From Spirochaetes bacterium GWB1_60_80 (GTDB taxonomy: Bacteria > Spirochaetota > Spirochaetia > Treponematales > UBA12059), in contig MIAR01000037.1 in assembly GCA_001829185.1 (NCBI GenBank), positions 16,441-80,440 of the forward strand: DNA of 64,000 bases. Direction: 5' to 3'. A program made the translations under genes and the position numbers. Shown here one piece after another: positions 27,196 to 35,902 of the stretch. Under the pieces are notes generated by a model. That model saw only the letters and a program-made list of their open reading frames with translations. It ran no database searches and was not told the DNA's origin. Each line of letters begins with the position of its first letter. Position 1 is the first letter of the stretch.

Positions 27196-28869
27196 ATGTA
27201 CAAACTAGCTGCTTATACCCTGCGCGACCTACTGCTCCAAAGTGCCCAACGCTACAATCACCTGCCGGCGGTGGCTTTTCTGGATCGCCAACCGGTCAGC
27301 TACCTGCATTTGGCGACCGGCGCCGCCAACTTGGCCCGACACCTGCGGGAGAGCGGCCTCCACCCTGGCGACAAGGTGGCTCTGTTATCCGAAAACCGCC
27401 CGGAATGGCCGGCGGCCTACTTCGGCATCGCCGCCTCCAGCCACGTCGTCGTGCCTATCCTGATCGACTTTACGCCCGAGCAAATCGCCGGCATCATCGA
27501 GCACGCCGAATGCAAGGCGGTGGTGCTTTCCGAAAAACTCAAACAGAAAATGGCCGGTATAGCCCTACCTGGTGAATTCGCCCTGGAGCGGATCTTTCAG
27601 GGCCTCCCGCTGGCCGACTGCACAGACCCGGGCTGCCTGGAAAAGCTAAGTGAATTCTTCCCGCCCCTGAGCGAAGACCAGCTGGCCGTCATCATCTACA
27701 CCTCGGGCACCACCGGCCATTCCAAGGGCGTCATGCTGACCCACAAGAACCTGGTCTGGAATGCCTGGTGCACGCGCTCCATTATCCGGTTGCGGCGCAA
27801 TGACCGCCTCTTGTCGCTCTTGCCGCTGGCCCACACCTACGAATGTACCATCGGTATGATTAACCCGCTGATGCAAGGCTCGTTCATCTCCTACCTGGAT
27901 AAGCCGCCGGCCGTGTCGGTACTGCTGCCAGCCCTCAAGTCGCTGCGCCCCAGCGTCATCCTGAGCGTGCCGATGATCATGGAAAAAATCTACCGCAACA
28001 GCGTCAAACCCAAGTTGGAAGCCATGAAAGCCTACGCCATTCCGACGCTCCGGCCGCTCTTGCACTGGCTGGCCGGCCTCAAACTCAAGAAAACCTTCGG
28101 CGGCAAGATTCGTTTCTTCGGTATCGGCGGCGCTGGCCTGGCCCCGGACGTCGAGCGCTTCCTGATCGACGCCCATTTTGCCTACGCCATCGGCTATGGC
28201 CTGACCGAGACCGCGCCGCTCCTGGCCGGCTGCGCGCCGCACCATACCGCCCTCGGCTCGACCGGCCCAGCCCTGCGCAATGTCAGCTTGCGCATCGCCG
28301 ACCCCGATCCGGTCACCGGCGACGGCGAGATCCAGGCCCAAGGCGCCAACATCATGCTCGGCTACTACAAGAATCCGGCCGCCACCGCCGAGGTCTTCAC
28401 CACCGATGGCTGGTTCCGCACCGGCGACCTGGGCCACTTCGACAGCAAAAGCCAGCTCTATATCCGCGGCCGCCTCAAGGCCCTCATCCTGAGCGCCTCC
28501 GGCGAGAACATCTACCCGGAGGAAATAGAGTCGCTACTCAATGCCGATAATAGCGTCGCCGAGTCGTTGGTCTACCATGACGGCGAGGGCTTGCACGCCC
28601 TGGTCAGCCTGAAGCCGGAAATCATCGAACACATGGGCGCGGCCATCACCGACCGCTGGGAAGACGCCAACGAGCTACTGGAAAATATCCGCAAGTCAGT
28701 CAACGCCAAGCTGGCGGCCTTCAGCCGCCTGGCCAAGGTCAAGCTGCACCTGGAGCCGTTCGAGAAGACGCCGTCGCAGAAGATTAAACGCTTCATGTAC
28801 CAGACGCCGACCGGCCACAATCAATCCGGCGATCCCGGATCGAAGGCCACAGCTCAGCCTGCCAAATAA
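27196..28869 (+). CDS. Long-chain acyl-CoA synthetase (AMP-forming)
   Basis: A 557-residue ANL-superfamily ligase. It has P-loop YTSGTTGHSKGVMLTHKN, YGLTETAPLLAG, GWFRTGDLGHFD and the C-terminal hinge region RLKALILSASGENIYPEEIE; the last catalytic Lys is in TPSQKIKRFMY. It activates fatty acids via acyl-adenylate to acyl-CoA, or perhaps to an ACP. ATG 27196 with AAAGGA upstream is preferred over ATG 27157, which lacks a ribosome-binding site. A weak promoter (TAGGTT-N17-TATACT, -10 around 27124) lies in the 187-base gap. A strong terminator follows. Confidence 0.93.
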   Translation: MYKLAAYTLRDLLLQSAQRYNHLPAVAFLDRQPVSYLHLATGAANLARHLRESGLHPGDKVALLSENRPEWPAAYFGIAASSHVVVPILIDFTPEQIAGIIEHAECKAVVLSEKLKQKMAGIALPGEFALERIFQGLPLADCTDPGCLEKLSEFFPPLSEDQLAVIIYTSGTTGHSKGVMLTHKNLVWNAWCTRSIIRLRRNDRLLSLLPLAHTYECTIGMINPLMQGSFISYLDKPPAVSVLLPALKSLRPSVILSVPMIMEKIYRNSVKPKLEAMKAYAIPTLRPLLHWLAGLKLKKTFGGKIRFFGIGGAGLAPDVERFLIDAHFAYAIGYGLTETAPLLAGCAPHHTALGSTGPALRNVSLRIADPDPVTGDGEIQAQGANIMLGYYKNPAATAEVFTTDGWFRTGDLGHFDSKSQLYIRGRLKALILSASGENIYPEEIESLLNADNSVAESLVYHDGEGLHALVSLKPEIIEHMGAAITDRWEDANELLENIRKSVNAKLAAFSRLAKVKLHLEPFEKTPSQKIKRFMYQTPTGHNQSGDPGSKATAQPAK

Positions 28870-28878
28870 CCGCACCGG

Positions 28879-28907
28879 CCGCCTTGTTCCAACAGGGCGG
28901 TTTTTTT
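28879..28907 (+). terminator. Rho-independent terminator of the acyl-CoA synthetase gene
   Basis: CCGCCTTGTT-CC-AACAGGGCGG followed by seven T. The T-run overlaps the stop codon of the convergent kinase gene. Confidence 0.85.
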
Positions 28908-30753
28908 ATGGTGGCGACCCGGCCGGCAACTCAATCCGGAAACAGACCGGATCGATGCTGACCAGGCGTAAACGGCCGCCATGCCGCTTCTCGATAATTT
29001 CCCGGGAGATGGACAAGCCAAGACCGGTGCCTTGCTGGCTGGACTTGGTGGAATAAAAGGCCTCAAAGATTTTCTCGGCCTGCTCCGGCGCGATCGGCCA
29101 GCCGTTGTTGCCGATCTCGCAGCTGATTACGCCCGACTCGTGCCGGGTGCGGATGACGATTTGCCCAGGTTTGTCGCCGGTGGCCAGCAGCAGGCCGGAG
29201 GTGATGGCGTAGCGGGCGTTGACGGCGTCGGCGGCATTGCGCAAAATATTCAGCAACACCTGGTCCAGCTCGTTGCCCCGCGCCGCGATGAACGGCAGGG
29301 GCGCCAGGTCCAGCTCGATGCCGACAAAGGATTCATAATCCGGCCGCGACAGTTCCAGCGCGGTGCGCAAGCCGCGGTTGAGGTCGTATTGAATGAGCTG
29401 GTTGCCCTGGGTAGCGCCGCGGCGCGAATACTCGAGCAAGCCGCGGACCACCCGTTCGATACGCTCCAGGCCGCCATCGATGGAATGAAGCATGTCGGCC
29501 GCGCCGGCGCCGAGCGGCCCGGCCGGCGTGGCCGAACTTGTCAGCGCCGCCCGATCAAGGCTGGCGCGCAGCGAGCGGAAGTTGCTCCAGACGTAGCCCA
29601 GCGGGTTGTTGATCTCATGGGCGATGTCAGCGGCCAGCCGGCCGATGACCGCAAAACGTTCGCTCTTCAGGACGTTGGCGCGGGTGCGCTCCAGCTCGAT
29701 CTCCATGTGGGCCTGCGCCGTAATATCGCCGATCAGGATGGCCGTGCCGCGCGGACCGCTACTGCCCTGAATGGCGCGCAATTTGACTTGCAGTTGCCGG
29801 TCGCCGCTTTCCGCCCGCCAGGTGATGGTTTCACCCTGGTTCTGCGCGCCTTCCACCACGACGCGGTCACCCTCGCGCATGAAATGCTCGTCGAGGATGC
29901 GCAAGCCGGCAATGCTGGCGTAGTGCTGGCCAACCGCCTTGCTGGGCAGGTTTACCAGGCGACTGGCGGCCAGGTTGAAATCGGCCAGCCGACCATATTG
30001 GTCCAAGAGAACGTAGCCCTCGTCCAGCTCTTCGAGGACTACGCCGCGGGCCAGCGGCACCAAGTGGATGGAACGGGTCATGAAACCGCCGACGAAGAAG
30101 GCCAGCGCCGAGAGCCCGAACCCCAGCGGGGTAAAATCCTTTTCCAGGCCCGGGAAAATACGCAGGATGTTGATAAAGTTGAAGCCGCCCGGCAGCAACA
30201 CGCCAATCAATATCCAAATCGACCGCAGCCGGTGGTTGCCGCGGCGCGGGTCGTAAGCCCGCAGCACGAAGACCGTCGCCGCCGCCATCACCAGCCAGGC
30301 GAAGCCGGCCGCCAGGAAGAAGAAAACGCCGTATTTGGGACGCATCACCGACAGGCCGCGGTCCGCGATGAAGGCCACTTCGCGCCAGAACAAACCGTGC
30401 CATTCGTTGGTCAGTACCATGCCGAAACACAGACCGGCTAGCACCGCCAGCACCACCCGCAAGGCCACCGGGAAAAATTTGTCATGCCCGGTGTAACGCA
30501 GACAGAAGCCGGCGAAGGTCAGCGGCAGGAGCATGAAACTGATGTACTGAAGCTTGGCGAACAAAAGGGTCAAGGCCGGCGTCCCGGCCAGCAGCTCGGC
30601 GGCGTTGACGACGATCAAGCCCAGGCTCAGCGCGGCGTAGCGCAACAAGGCCCGAGCCGGAGCCTCCACGCGGTAGCGGAGCAACAGTATCATCACCACC
30701 AGCAACAACATCGCCACCAATGGCGCGAAGGCCAGGTAAATTCGGTAAGCCAT
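28906..30753 (-). CDS. Histidine kinase with 7TM N-terminal sensor and PAS domain
   Basis: A 615-residue kinase. Residues about 1-225 form seven to eight membrane helices of the histidine-kinase N-terminal 7TM type (LFAKLQYISFMLLPLTFAGF is characteristic). A PAS domain (about 235-350) follows, then HisKA with His379 in ADIAHEINNPLGYVW, and HATPase with NILRNAADAV, EIGNNGWPI and GTGLGLSISREI. ATG 30753 stands 6 bases after a TATAGT box, so it may be leaderless; a start at 30789 would add 12 residues. It is divergent from the REC-PP2C gene, which may be its output partner. Confidence 0.9.
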   Translation of the reverse strand: MAYRIYLAFAPLVAMLLLVVMILLLRYRVEAPARALLRYAALSLGLIVVNAAELLAGTPALTLLFAKLQYISFMLLPLTFAGFCLRYTGHDKFFPVALRVVLAVLAGLCFGMVLTNEWHGLFWREVAFIADRGLSVMRPKYGVFFFLAAGFAWLVMAAATVFVLRAYDPRRGNHRLRSIWILIGVLLPGGFNFINILRIFPGLEKDFTPLGFGLSALAFFVGGFMTRSIHLVPLARGVVLEELDEGYVLLDQYGRLADFNLAASRLVNLPSKAVGQHYASIAGLRILDEHFMREGDRVVVEGAQNQGETITWRAESGDRQLQVKLRAIQGSSGPRGTAILIGDITAQAHMEIELERTRANVLKSERFAVIGRLAADIAHEINNPLGYVWSNFRSLRASLDRAALTSSATPAGPLGAGAADMLHSIDGGLERIERVVRGLLEYSRRGATQGNQLIQYDLNRGLRTALELSRPDYESFVGIELDLAPLPFIAARGNELDQVLLNILRNAADAVNARYAITSGLLLATGDKPGQIVIRTRHESGVISCEIGNNGWPIAPEQAEKIFEAFYSTKSSQQGTGLGLSISREIIEKRHGGRLRLVSIDPVCFRIELPAGSPP

Positions 30754-30831
30754 AGCTGTACTATACACGCAAAGCCGGCACACTTCCATCCTGAAGGCCG
30801 ATGGTATATAGTTTTAGGATGGAGGACTGCC

Positions 30832-31998
30832 ATGCCCAAGGCCGCCACGCCCCTCGACCTCGTCATCGTCGACGACGAACCCCAGGTGACCGCCGCCCTA
30901 ACCCGCGAAATCGGCCTGCGTTATCCGGCGGGGAGCGTCACGCTCTGTCCCTTCAACGACCCACGCTCCGCCCTAGCCTACGTGCAGGACAAGGGCGACC
31001 AGGTGTTCATGGTCATCTCCGACCTACGCATGCCGGGCTTGAGCGGCGCCGAATTGCTCGAGGCCATCCGCCGTCACAACCCCCTGGTTCAGACGACCCT
31101 GCTAACCGCCTACTCCGACATGGACGACATCAGCCGGGCGGTCTCGGCCAGCATCCGCAGCCTGTTGCTCAAGCCTTGGAACCAGGACCGGCTCTACGCC
31201 GAGATCGACGCCGCCCTGAACGAGTTCACCTTGCGCCGCGAAAACGTGCGCCTCAAAGCCGAGCTCGAATTCCAGCTCGACACGGCCGGCGATTTCCAGC
31301 GCCGCTTGCTTGATCTGCGCAGCCTGCCCCTGGTTTGGCCGGAAATCGAGGTCAAATACCTGCCGGTGCAGCGCTACGGTTGCTCGGGCGACTACTATGA
31401 CGTCTTCAAGCTGCCGGACGGACGAGTGGTGCTTTTACTGGGCGACGTGGCCGGACACGGCATCCGCTCGGCCCTCATCACCATGATGATCAAGACCCTG
31501 GCGCTGGGTTACCGTTTGGGCGACCAGGCGGTCTTCGCTTCCCCGAGCGCCTTGCTGGAACGCTTGAACCGCGACCTGCACCATATTCTGGCCGGCGCTA
31601 CCAACTGCTGGACGGCCTTCGCCGCAGTGATCGTTAACCGGACCGACAAAGAGATATCGATCAGCAACGCCGGCCTGCCGGCCGCCATCCTGCGGCGCCA
31701 GCATGGCGAACTGGTCACCCTGGCCAAGGACGGCTTGGTGCTAGCCTTCGCCGACGACAGCCGCTACCGCGAAACGACCCTGCCGATAGCCGCCGGCGAC
31801 AGCTTGTTCCTGTCCAGCGACGGCCTGACCGAGAACAAGGCTACCGGCCAGACCCTCGAAGTGGAGGCCGCCAACCGCCTGGTCGGCGAATGTCTGGCCA
31901 GCGGCGGCGACGCCCAGCTCTTGTTGGACCGCTTCCGCGAACTGCAGCCCGGGCAGGCCTTCACCGACGACGTTAGCGTACTTATCGCCCGGTTCTAA
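30832..31998 (+). CDS. Response regulator with PP2C/SpoIIE-type phosphatase output
   Basis: A 388-residue protein. The receiver (about 8-125) has VIVDDEPQVTAAL, VISDLRMPGLSGAELL, TLLTAYSDMDD and LLKPWNQ; a helical linker follows. The PP2C/RsbU domain (about 185-388) has GCSGDYYDVF, LLGDVAGHGIRSALI, FAAVIVNR, NAGLPAAIL, FLSSDGLTENK and FTDDVSVLI. The metal-binding Asp residues are present. Such proteins dephosphorylate anti-sigma-factor antagonists in partner-switch pathways; no antagonist or anti-sigma gene is nearby. GGAGG is 6 bases before ATG. It is divergent from the 7TM kinase. Confidence 0.93.
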   Translation: MPKAATPLDLVIVDDEPQVTAALTREIGLRYPAGSVTLCPFNDPRSALAYVQDKGDQVFMVISDLRMPGLSGAELLEAIRRHNPLVQTTLLTAYSDMDDISRAVSASIRSLLLKPWNQDRLYAEIDAALNEFTLRRENVRLKAELEFQLDTAGDFQRRLLDLRSLPLVWPEIEVKYLPVQRYGCSGDYYDVFKLPDGRVVLLLGDVAGHGIRSALITMMIKTLALGYRLGDQAVFASPSALLERLNRDLHHILAGATNCWTAFAAVIVNRTDKEISISNAGLPAAILRRQHGELVTLAKDGLVLAFADDSRYRETTLPIAAGDSLFLSSDGLTENKATGQTLEVEAANRLVGECLASGGDAQLLLDRFRELQPGQAFTDDVSVLIARF

Positions 31999-32020
31999 GC
32001 GGCGCCAGATTACTGGCGGC

Positions 32021-32050
32021 TTGCGGCGTTAAGGCCAGCTGCGTTATAGT
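32021..32050 (+). promoter_or_regulatory. Promoter 6 bases before the EamA gene
   Basis: TTGCGG (32021-32026), an 18-base spacer and TATAGT (32045-32050), then 6 bases to ATG 32057. No Shine-Dalgarno sequence; a leaderless transcript is likely. Confidence 0.55.
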
Positions 32051-32056
32051 CGGCGC

Positions 32057-32968
32057 ATGAACAGCAAACACGCCGGCGCCGGATTGGGCGCCTTGGCCCT
32101 GGCCGCTACGGCCTTCTTCTGGAGCCTGGCCGGCATCTTCATCAAACTGGTGGACTGGAACCCCTTCGCCATCGCCGCCGGGCGCAGCCTGATAGCCGCC
32201 GTCTTCATGTGGATCATCATCCGCAAGCCGAAATTCACTTTCTCCTGGCCGCAGATCGGCGCCGCCCTGGCCAGCACCGCCACTATGCTGCTCTTCGTCT
32301 ACGCCAATAAGAATACCACCTCGGCCAATGCCATCCTGCTACAGTACGGATCGCCCATTTACACCGGCATCCTGGGCGCCATCATCATCAAGGAACGGCC
32401 GCGCGCCGAGCACATCCTGGGTTTCCTGGCGGTAGCGGTGGGCATGGTGCTGTTTTTCATGGGCGGCATCGGCGGCGGCTCCACCAAGGGCGACATCGCG
32501 GCCATCGCCTCGGGTATTACCTTCGCCTTCTATTATGTCTTCATGCGCATGCAGAAGGATGGTTCGCCGGTGGAGTCCAGCCTGCTGGCGCATCTGCTGA
32601 CGGCGGCCATCGCCCTGGTGGTGGCGCTCTTCCTGCCGGCGCCGGTCTTCAGCGCCCAAGCCGTCGGGGCGGTGCTGGGACTGGGCGTGCTGCAGATCGG
32701 CGTGGCCTCATTGCTTTTCGCCTGGGGCATCAAGCGCGTTCCGGCCATGGAAGGCATCCTGATAGCCGGCCTGGAGCCGGTCTTTAATCCGCTGTGGGTC
32801 TTCCTGCTGTTGGGCGAAAAGCCGGGCGTGAATGCCCTGATCGGCGGCGGCATCATCCTGGCGGCGGTCTTCGGCTCGTCGATTATCTCGGCCCGGCGCG
32901 ACGCCCGCAGCGCGGCGGCGGAAGCCAGGGTAGCGGCGGCCGAGCCCGCCTCGTCACCAGTAGCCTGA
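32057..32968 (+). CDS. EamA/DMT-family transporter
   Basis: A 303-residue inner-membrane protein with ten predicted helices in two EamA repeats: first repeat LAATAFFWSLAGIFIKLVDW, and a second beginning around GDIAAIASGITFAFYYVFMR and ending LEPVFNPLWVFLLLGEKPG. These drug/metabolite transporters export amino acids, nucleosides or similar compounds; the substrate is unknown. An Ala-rich cytoplasmic tail follows the last helix. It is a single-gene unit with its own promoter. Confidence 0.9.
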   Translation: MNSKHAGAGLGALALAATAFFWSLAGIFIKLVDWNPFAIAAGRSLIAAVFMWIIIRKPKFTFSWPQIGAALASTATMLLFVYANKNTTSANAILLQYGSPIYTGILGAIIIKERPRAEHILGFLAVAVGMVLFFMGGIGGGSTKGDIAAIASGITFAFYYVFMRMQKDGSPVESSLLAHLLTAAIALVVALFLPAPVFSAQAVGAVLGLGVLQIGVASLLFAWGIKRVPAMEGILIAGLEPVFNPLWVFLLLGEKPGVNALIGGGIILAAVFGSSIISARRDARSAAAEARVAAAEPASSPVA

Positions 32969-32983
32969 CGACGAGGCGCGAGT

Positions 32984-33120
32984 CTAACAGGGTGTTGAAA
33001 AACGCGGATGCGGCTTTTCAACACTTCAAAAGCCGGTACAATTACGCAGCATAGCGCAAGCTATGCGAGGAATTGTTAAGGTTGTTGAGAAAGCAACCGG
33101 CTTTTTCAACAACCTGCTAA
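32984..33120 (+). mobile_element. Three-hairpin MITE, family 1, copy B, with CTAA target duplication
   Basis: The element spans 32988-33116 (129 bp), flanked by the direct repeat CTAA (32984-32987 and 33117-33120). The ends are inverted repeats: CAGGGTGTTGAAAAACGC on the left, and CAGGTTGTTGAAAAAGCC as the complement of the right. Inside are three stem-loops: GTGTTGAAAA/TTTTCAACAC, GCATAGC-GCAA-GCTATGC closed by CAATT/AATTG, and GGTTGTTG/CAACAACC. There is no coding capacity. It lies between convergent genes, so the hairpins could also end transcription from both sides. Confidence 0.9.
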
Positions 33121-33133
33121 CGGCCCGACGACC

Positions 33134-33748
33134 TCAGCGCCGGACGCTGGCCACCAGGTCGGCGACCATGGCTAGGCAACTGGCTAGCAAGGTTTCCGAA
33201 CGGGCGCCGTTGAAGGTCAGGCGCAGCTTGAATATCTTGCCGCGCAGCGGCCGGACCAACAGGAAGGAATATTTGTCGACGCCATTAGCCTGGAAACTGA
33301 ATTCCGCGAACAAGAAATCGGCGCCGGCAACCGTGATGGTTTCATTACGCCACAGGCGCAGGTTGGTGTAGGTACCGGCTGCGCCAACCGATTCGATCTC
33401 GGCCACAGCCATCCGGAAAGCCTCCGCTATAACCGGGTCAGCCAGGCCGTCGCCGATGTCGGCGCGCCCCAGGTCGTAGACGTAGACGTCCACCACGGCG
33501 TCGCGGCTGGCGTACTTGAGGCTGTAGCCCAGGCCGCGGCTGCGCGCTTCGTACTCGGTGACGCCGATGCGCATCAGGCCGCTCAGGCCGGCCGGCAGCG
33601 GAAAATCGCGCTCAAACGCCTGTCGGGTAAACCCGGCAGGGCCTCTGGCCGCGGGTGGCGCTGACGGCGTGCTGGCCTCGCCCCGGATGGCCGTCTGACA
33701 GGCCAGCAACGTCCACGCGGCTGCCAAGATTAATAGTATTTTTTTCAT
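33134..33748 (-). CDS. Putative lipoprotein of unknown function
   Basis: A 204-residue exported protein: MKKILLILAAAWTLLAC gives a signal peptide with a lipobox-like TLLAC. The mature part is alpha/beta with alternating strands (VVDVYVYDLG, FLFAEFSFQ, IFKLRLTFNG) and no motif I know. ATG 33748 has GGAGG 6 bases upstream; a GTG just before it is too close. It ends 13 bases from MITE copy B and follows a 178-residue membrane protein on the same strand. Confidence 0.8.
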   Translation of the reverse strand: MKKILLILAAAWTLLACQTAIRGEASTPSAPPAARGPAGFTRQAFERDFPLPAGLSGLMRIGVTEYEARSRGLGYSLKYASRDAVVDVYVYDLGRADIGDGLADPVIAEAFRMAVAEIESVGAAGTYTNLRLWRNETITVAGADFLFAEFSFQANGVDKYSFLLVRPLRGKIFKLRLTFNGARSETLLASCLAMVADLVASVRR

Positions 33749-33778
33749 CACCTACCTCCTTCGGCCGGGCCAGTACTG

Positions 33779-34315
33779 TCAGGACTTCAACCGCCGCTCG
33801 AAGTCCGGCCAATCGCCTTCTAGCACCACCTTGTAACGGCGGTCAAAATCAGCTTCATTGAACGTGCCGGCCTCAGGCGAGCGCTTGCGATAGCAATCCC
33901 GCTTGAGGCGGTACTCCAGCCCGGCCCGCGAGTGACCGGGCAGGCCGACCAGGCCAGCCACCAGCAATTGAACGCCCAACGACCAGGCGTAGGCAGCGCC
34001 GAAGCCACCCGGCACCGGCCAGCCAAAAGGCAAGGCTCGGGCCAGCGCCGCCAACAGCCGCGGATAAACCAGCGCCACCAACACGTTCTCGGCCAGGATG
34101 ATTCCCAGCCTAAAAAGCCGACCGGGCAGCCGCTTGCCATCGATATGGAAGAGTCGCGATAAAAAAGTCACTCGGCAGGAATGCGACTTGACGTCGCCGG
34201 GATCATAGACCGAGCGCAGGGTGGCCTCGATGGTCTCGCCTGAGCCCGCAGACCAGGCCTGTTTGACTTCCCTGGTATCCAGCACCCGGACGCTGCGATA
34301 CCTGACGGCCTTCAT
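33779..34315 (-). CDS. Hypothetical protein with two membrane segments
   Basis: A 178-residue protein I do not recognise. Basic N-terminal 75 residues are followed by two hydrophobic stretches (LGIILAENVLVALVYPRLLA and AYAWSLGVQLLVAGLVGLPG), then a charged 45-residue tail with several Arg/Lys-Asp pairs. AGGAGG lies 5 bases before ATG 34315. It is 30 bases upstream of the lipoprotein gene on the same strand and is probably cotranscribed. Confidence 0.72.
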   Translation of the reverse strand: MKAVRYRSVRVLDTREVKQAWSAGSGETIEATLRSVYDPGDVKSHSCRVTFLSRLFHIDGKRLPGRLFRLGIILAENVLVALVYPRLLAALARALPFGWPVPGGFGAAYAWSLGVQLLVAGLVGLPGHSRAGLEYRLKRDCYRKRSPEAGTFNEADFDRRYKVVLEGDWPDFERRLKS

Positions 34316-34357
34316 TCGGCCTCCTTGACCACTTGGCAGTCCCCTATCAGCCGCTCG

Positions 34358-34996
34358 TTATAGGTCATCGCTGGCGGCCGCGGCCGGTTGGCGGATACCC
34401 ACCACCAGGCTGGAGAACTCCACCACCTTCCACAGGCCGGCCGAATTGCGCCGCAGACGGAGGGGCCGCGGGCTGTCGGCGCCTGAGCAGGCCACGAAGA
34501 TGCGCACCTCGTCGGCCGAGACCTGGCTGTAGCGGTTGGTCGAAAAGGCCAACCGCAGGCCGCCTTCGGGAAGGCTGTAGCCGTTTTCCGGACTGGTGCC
34601 GACGATGTACGAACGGCTGATCCACGGCGCGGGCGGCAGGCGGTCGATCAGGTAACGGGTATTGGCGGACAAGTCATAGCCGCGGTAACCGCGTCCGGCC
34701 TGGGCGGCCACCAGCAGGCTGTTGTCGTTGACCAGGATGGAGACCAGCATCGGCAGGCCGGCAGCCTGGTCTTCGGCGTAGCGGATCATGGCGGCCACGA
34801 ACAGGGCGGCCGTGCCGGCCGGATTGTTGCCGTGCGCCTCACGCAGGACCAGGAAGTCGTCGATGGTGGCCGGCAGGCTGGCTAGGGTCACCTCGCTTGG
34901 CACCTCAGTGGTCATGGCCGCGTCGGATTGAGCCGCCGGGGCGAAGACTGCCAGGCAAAACAGCAGGCAGACGGCGATGATGTTAGCGTTTTTCAT
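34358..34996 (-). CDS. Exported hypothetical protein
   Basis: A 212-residue secreted protein with a clear signal peptide (MKNANIIAVCLLFCLAVFAP). The mature N-terminal part (LPATIDDFLVLREAHGNNPAGTAALFVAAMIRYAED, quoted as separate patches LPATIDDFLVLREAHG and GTAALFVAAMIRYAED) and the later YSLPEGGLRLAF with RRNSAGLWKVVEFSSLVVGI resemble exported Treponema proteins of unknown function (perhaps the DUF6935 type; from memory). GGAGG is 8 bases before ATG 34996; a longer frame to 35050 lacks a site and would overlap the GNAT gene. Confidence 0.72.
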   Translation of the reverse strand: MKNANIIAVCLLFCLAVFAPAAQSDAAMTTEVPSEVTLASLPATIDDFLVLREAHGNNPAGTAALFVAAMIRYAEDQAAGLPMLVSILVNDNSLLVAAQAGRGYRGYDLSANTRYLIDRLPPAPWISRSYIVGTSPENGYSLPEGGLRLAFSTNRYSQVSADEVRIFVACSGADSPRPLRLRRNSAGLWKVVEFSSLVVGIRQPAAAASDDL

Positions 34997-35046
34997 GCAA
35001 AGGCCTCCGTGAACTGAATCAAGTCTAGTACGGTCCGCGGCAGTGG

Positions 35047-35853
35047 TCAAGAACGCGGCCTAGAACCCGGCGAGTCGCAGGGGTTAGAGATGGCTAGCAA
35101 CTGGAAGCCGTAGCGGGCGGCGATCGGCCGGCTCATCGGGCTGGCGTCGATGGTCAGGAAACGGTAGCCGCGGTCGATGGCTTCGCGGGCCCGGGCGGCC
35201 AGGATGGCGGTATAGATTCCACGTTTGCGGTAGGGTTCCAGGGTAGCGCCGCCCCACAGGCTGGCGAAGGGCGAAACCTCAGGGAAATCGATGCGGGCGG
35301 CGCAGACCGGCCGGTCTTCAACGTAAGCCACCCAGGCGCTCATCCGCTGTGGCTGCTCGCGCAGGATGCGGGCCATGGTAGCCAGCCAGGCCGCATCGTC
35401 CGGCCAGGCCTGGTCGTTGACGGCGCGGTAGTCGTCCAAGCTGGCGCCACAGCCCACCTGCCGAATGTCATGGCCGGAAACCGCGCGCAATAGCGGCGGC
35501 AGGCTGTCCAGTTCCAGGGCCATGATCGCCTCGTCGCCGCCGATGGCAAAGCCGTGGGCGGCCAGGCGGGCCTTGAGATCAAGCGGCTGGTCGTGTGAAT
35601 ACAGTTTCCACTCGAAGCGATGGCCGAGGGCGGCGAACCAGGCCAGCTCGGCCACTATGGCGGCATCGGCGTTGGCCGCGTCGAGGCGGGAGTGAATCAG
35701 GAAGTCGTGGCCCGCCTCCGACCCACCGGCCGGGTCGCGATCCAAGCTGACCATGCGCGCGGTGCGTTCGCCGACCTCGCGTCGGTAGCCCGGATAGGCC
35801 GCGCCCAGGCGTTCATAGTGGTCGTACAAGTCGCGGATTTCTATACTGGTCAT
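35047..35853 (-). CDS. GNAT-family acetyltransferase
   Basis: A 268-residue protein. The C-terminal 110 residues form a GNAT fold: AWVAYVEDRPVCAARIDF, the acetyl-CoA loop GGATLEPYRKRGIYTAIL (Arg-Lys-Arg-Gly in place of the usual Q/RxxGxG/A), and FLTIDASPMSRPIAARYGF. The N-terminal half is another alpha/beta unit, as in two-domain GNATs. The acceptor is unknown. ATG 35853 with AGGAG 5 bases upstream is used rather than an in-frame ATG at 35886. Confidence 0.85.
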   Translation of the reverse strand: MTSIEIRDLYDHYERLGAAYPGYRREVGERTARMVSLDRDPAGGSEAGHDFLIHSRLDAANADAAIVAELAWFAALGHRFEWKLYSHDQPLDLKARLAAHGFAIGGDEAIMALELDSLPPLLRAVSGHDIRQVGCGASLDDYRAVNDQAWPDDAAWLATMARILREQPQRMSAWVAYVEDRPVCAARIDFPEVSPFASLWGGATLEPYRKRGIYTAILAARAREAIDRGYRFLTIDASPMSRPIAARYGFQLLAISNPCDSPGSRPRS

Positions 35854-35902
35854 CGCTTCTCCTGGAGGCGGCATTGGTTGAGACAAACCGGCAGCGGCCG
35901 GT

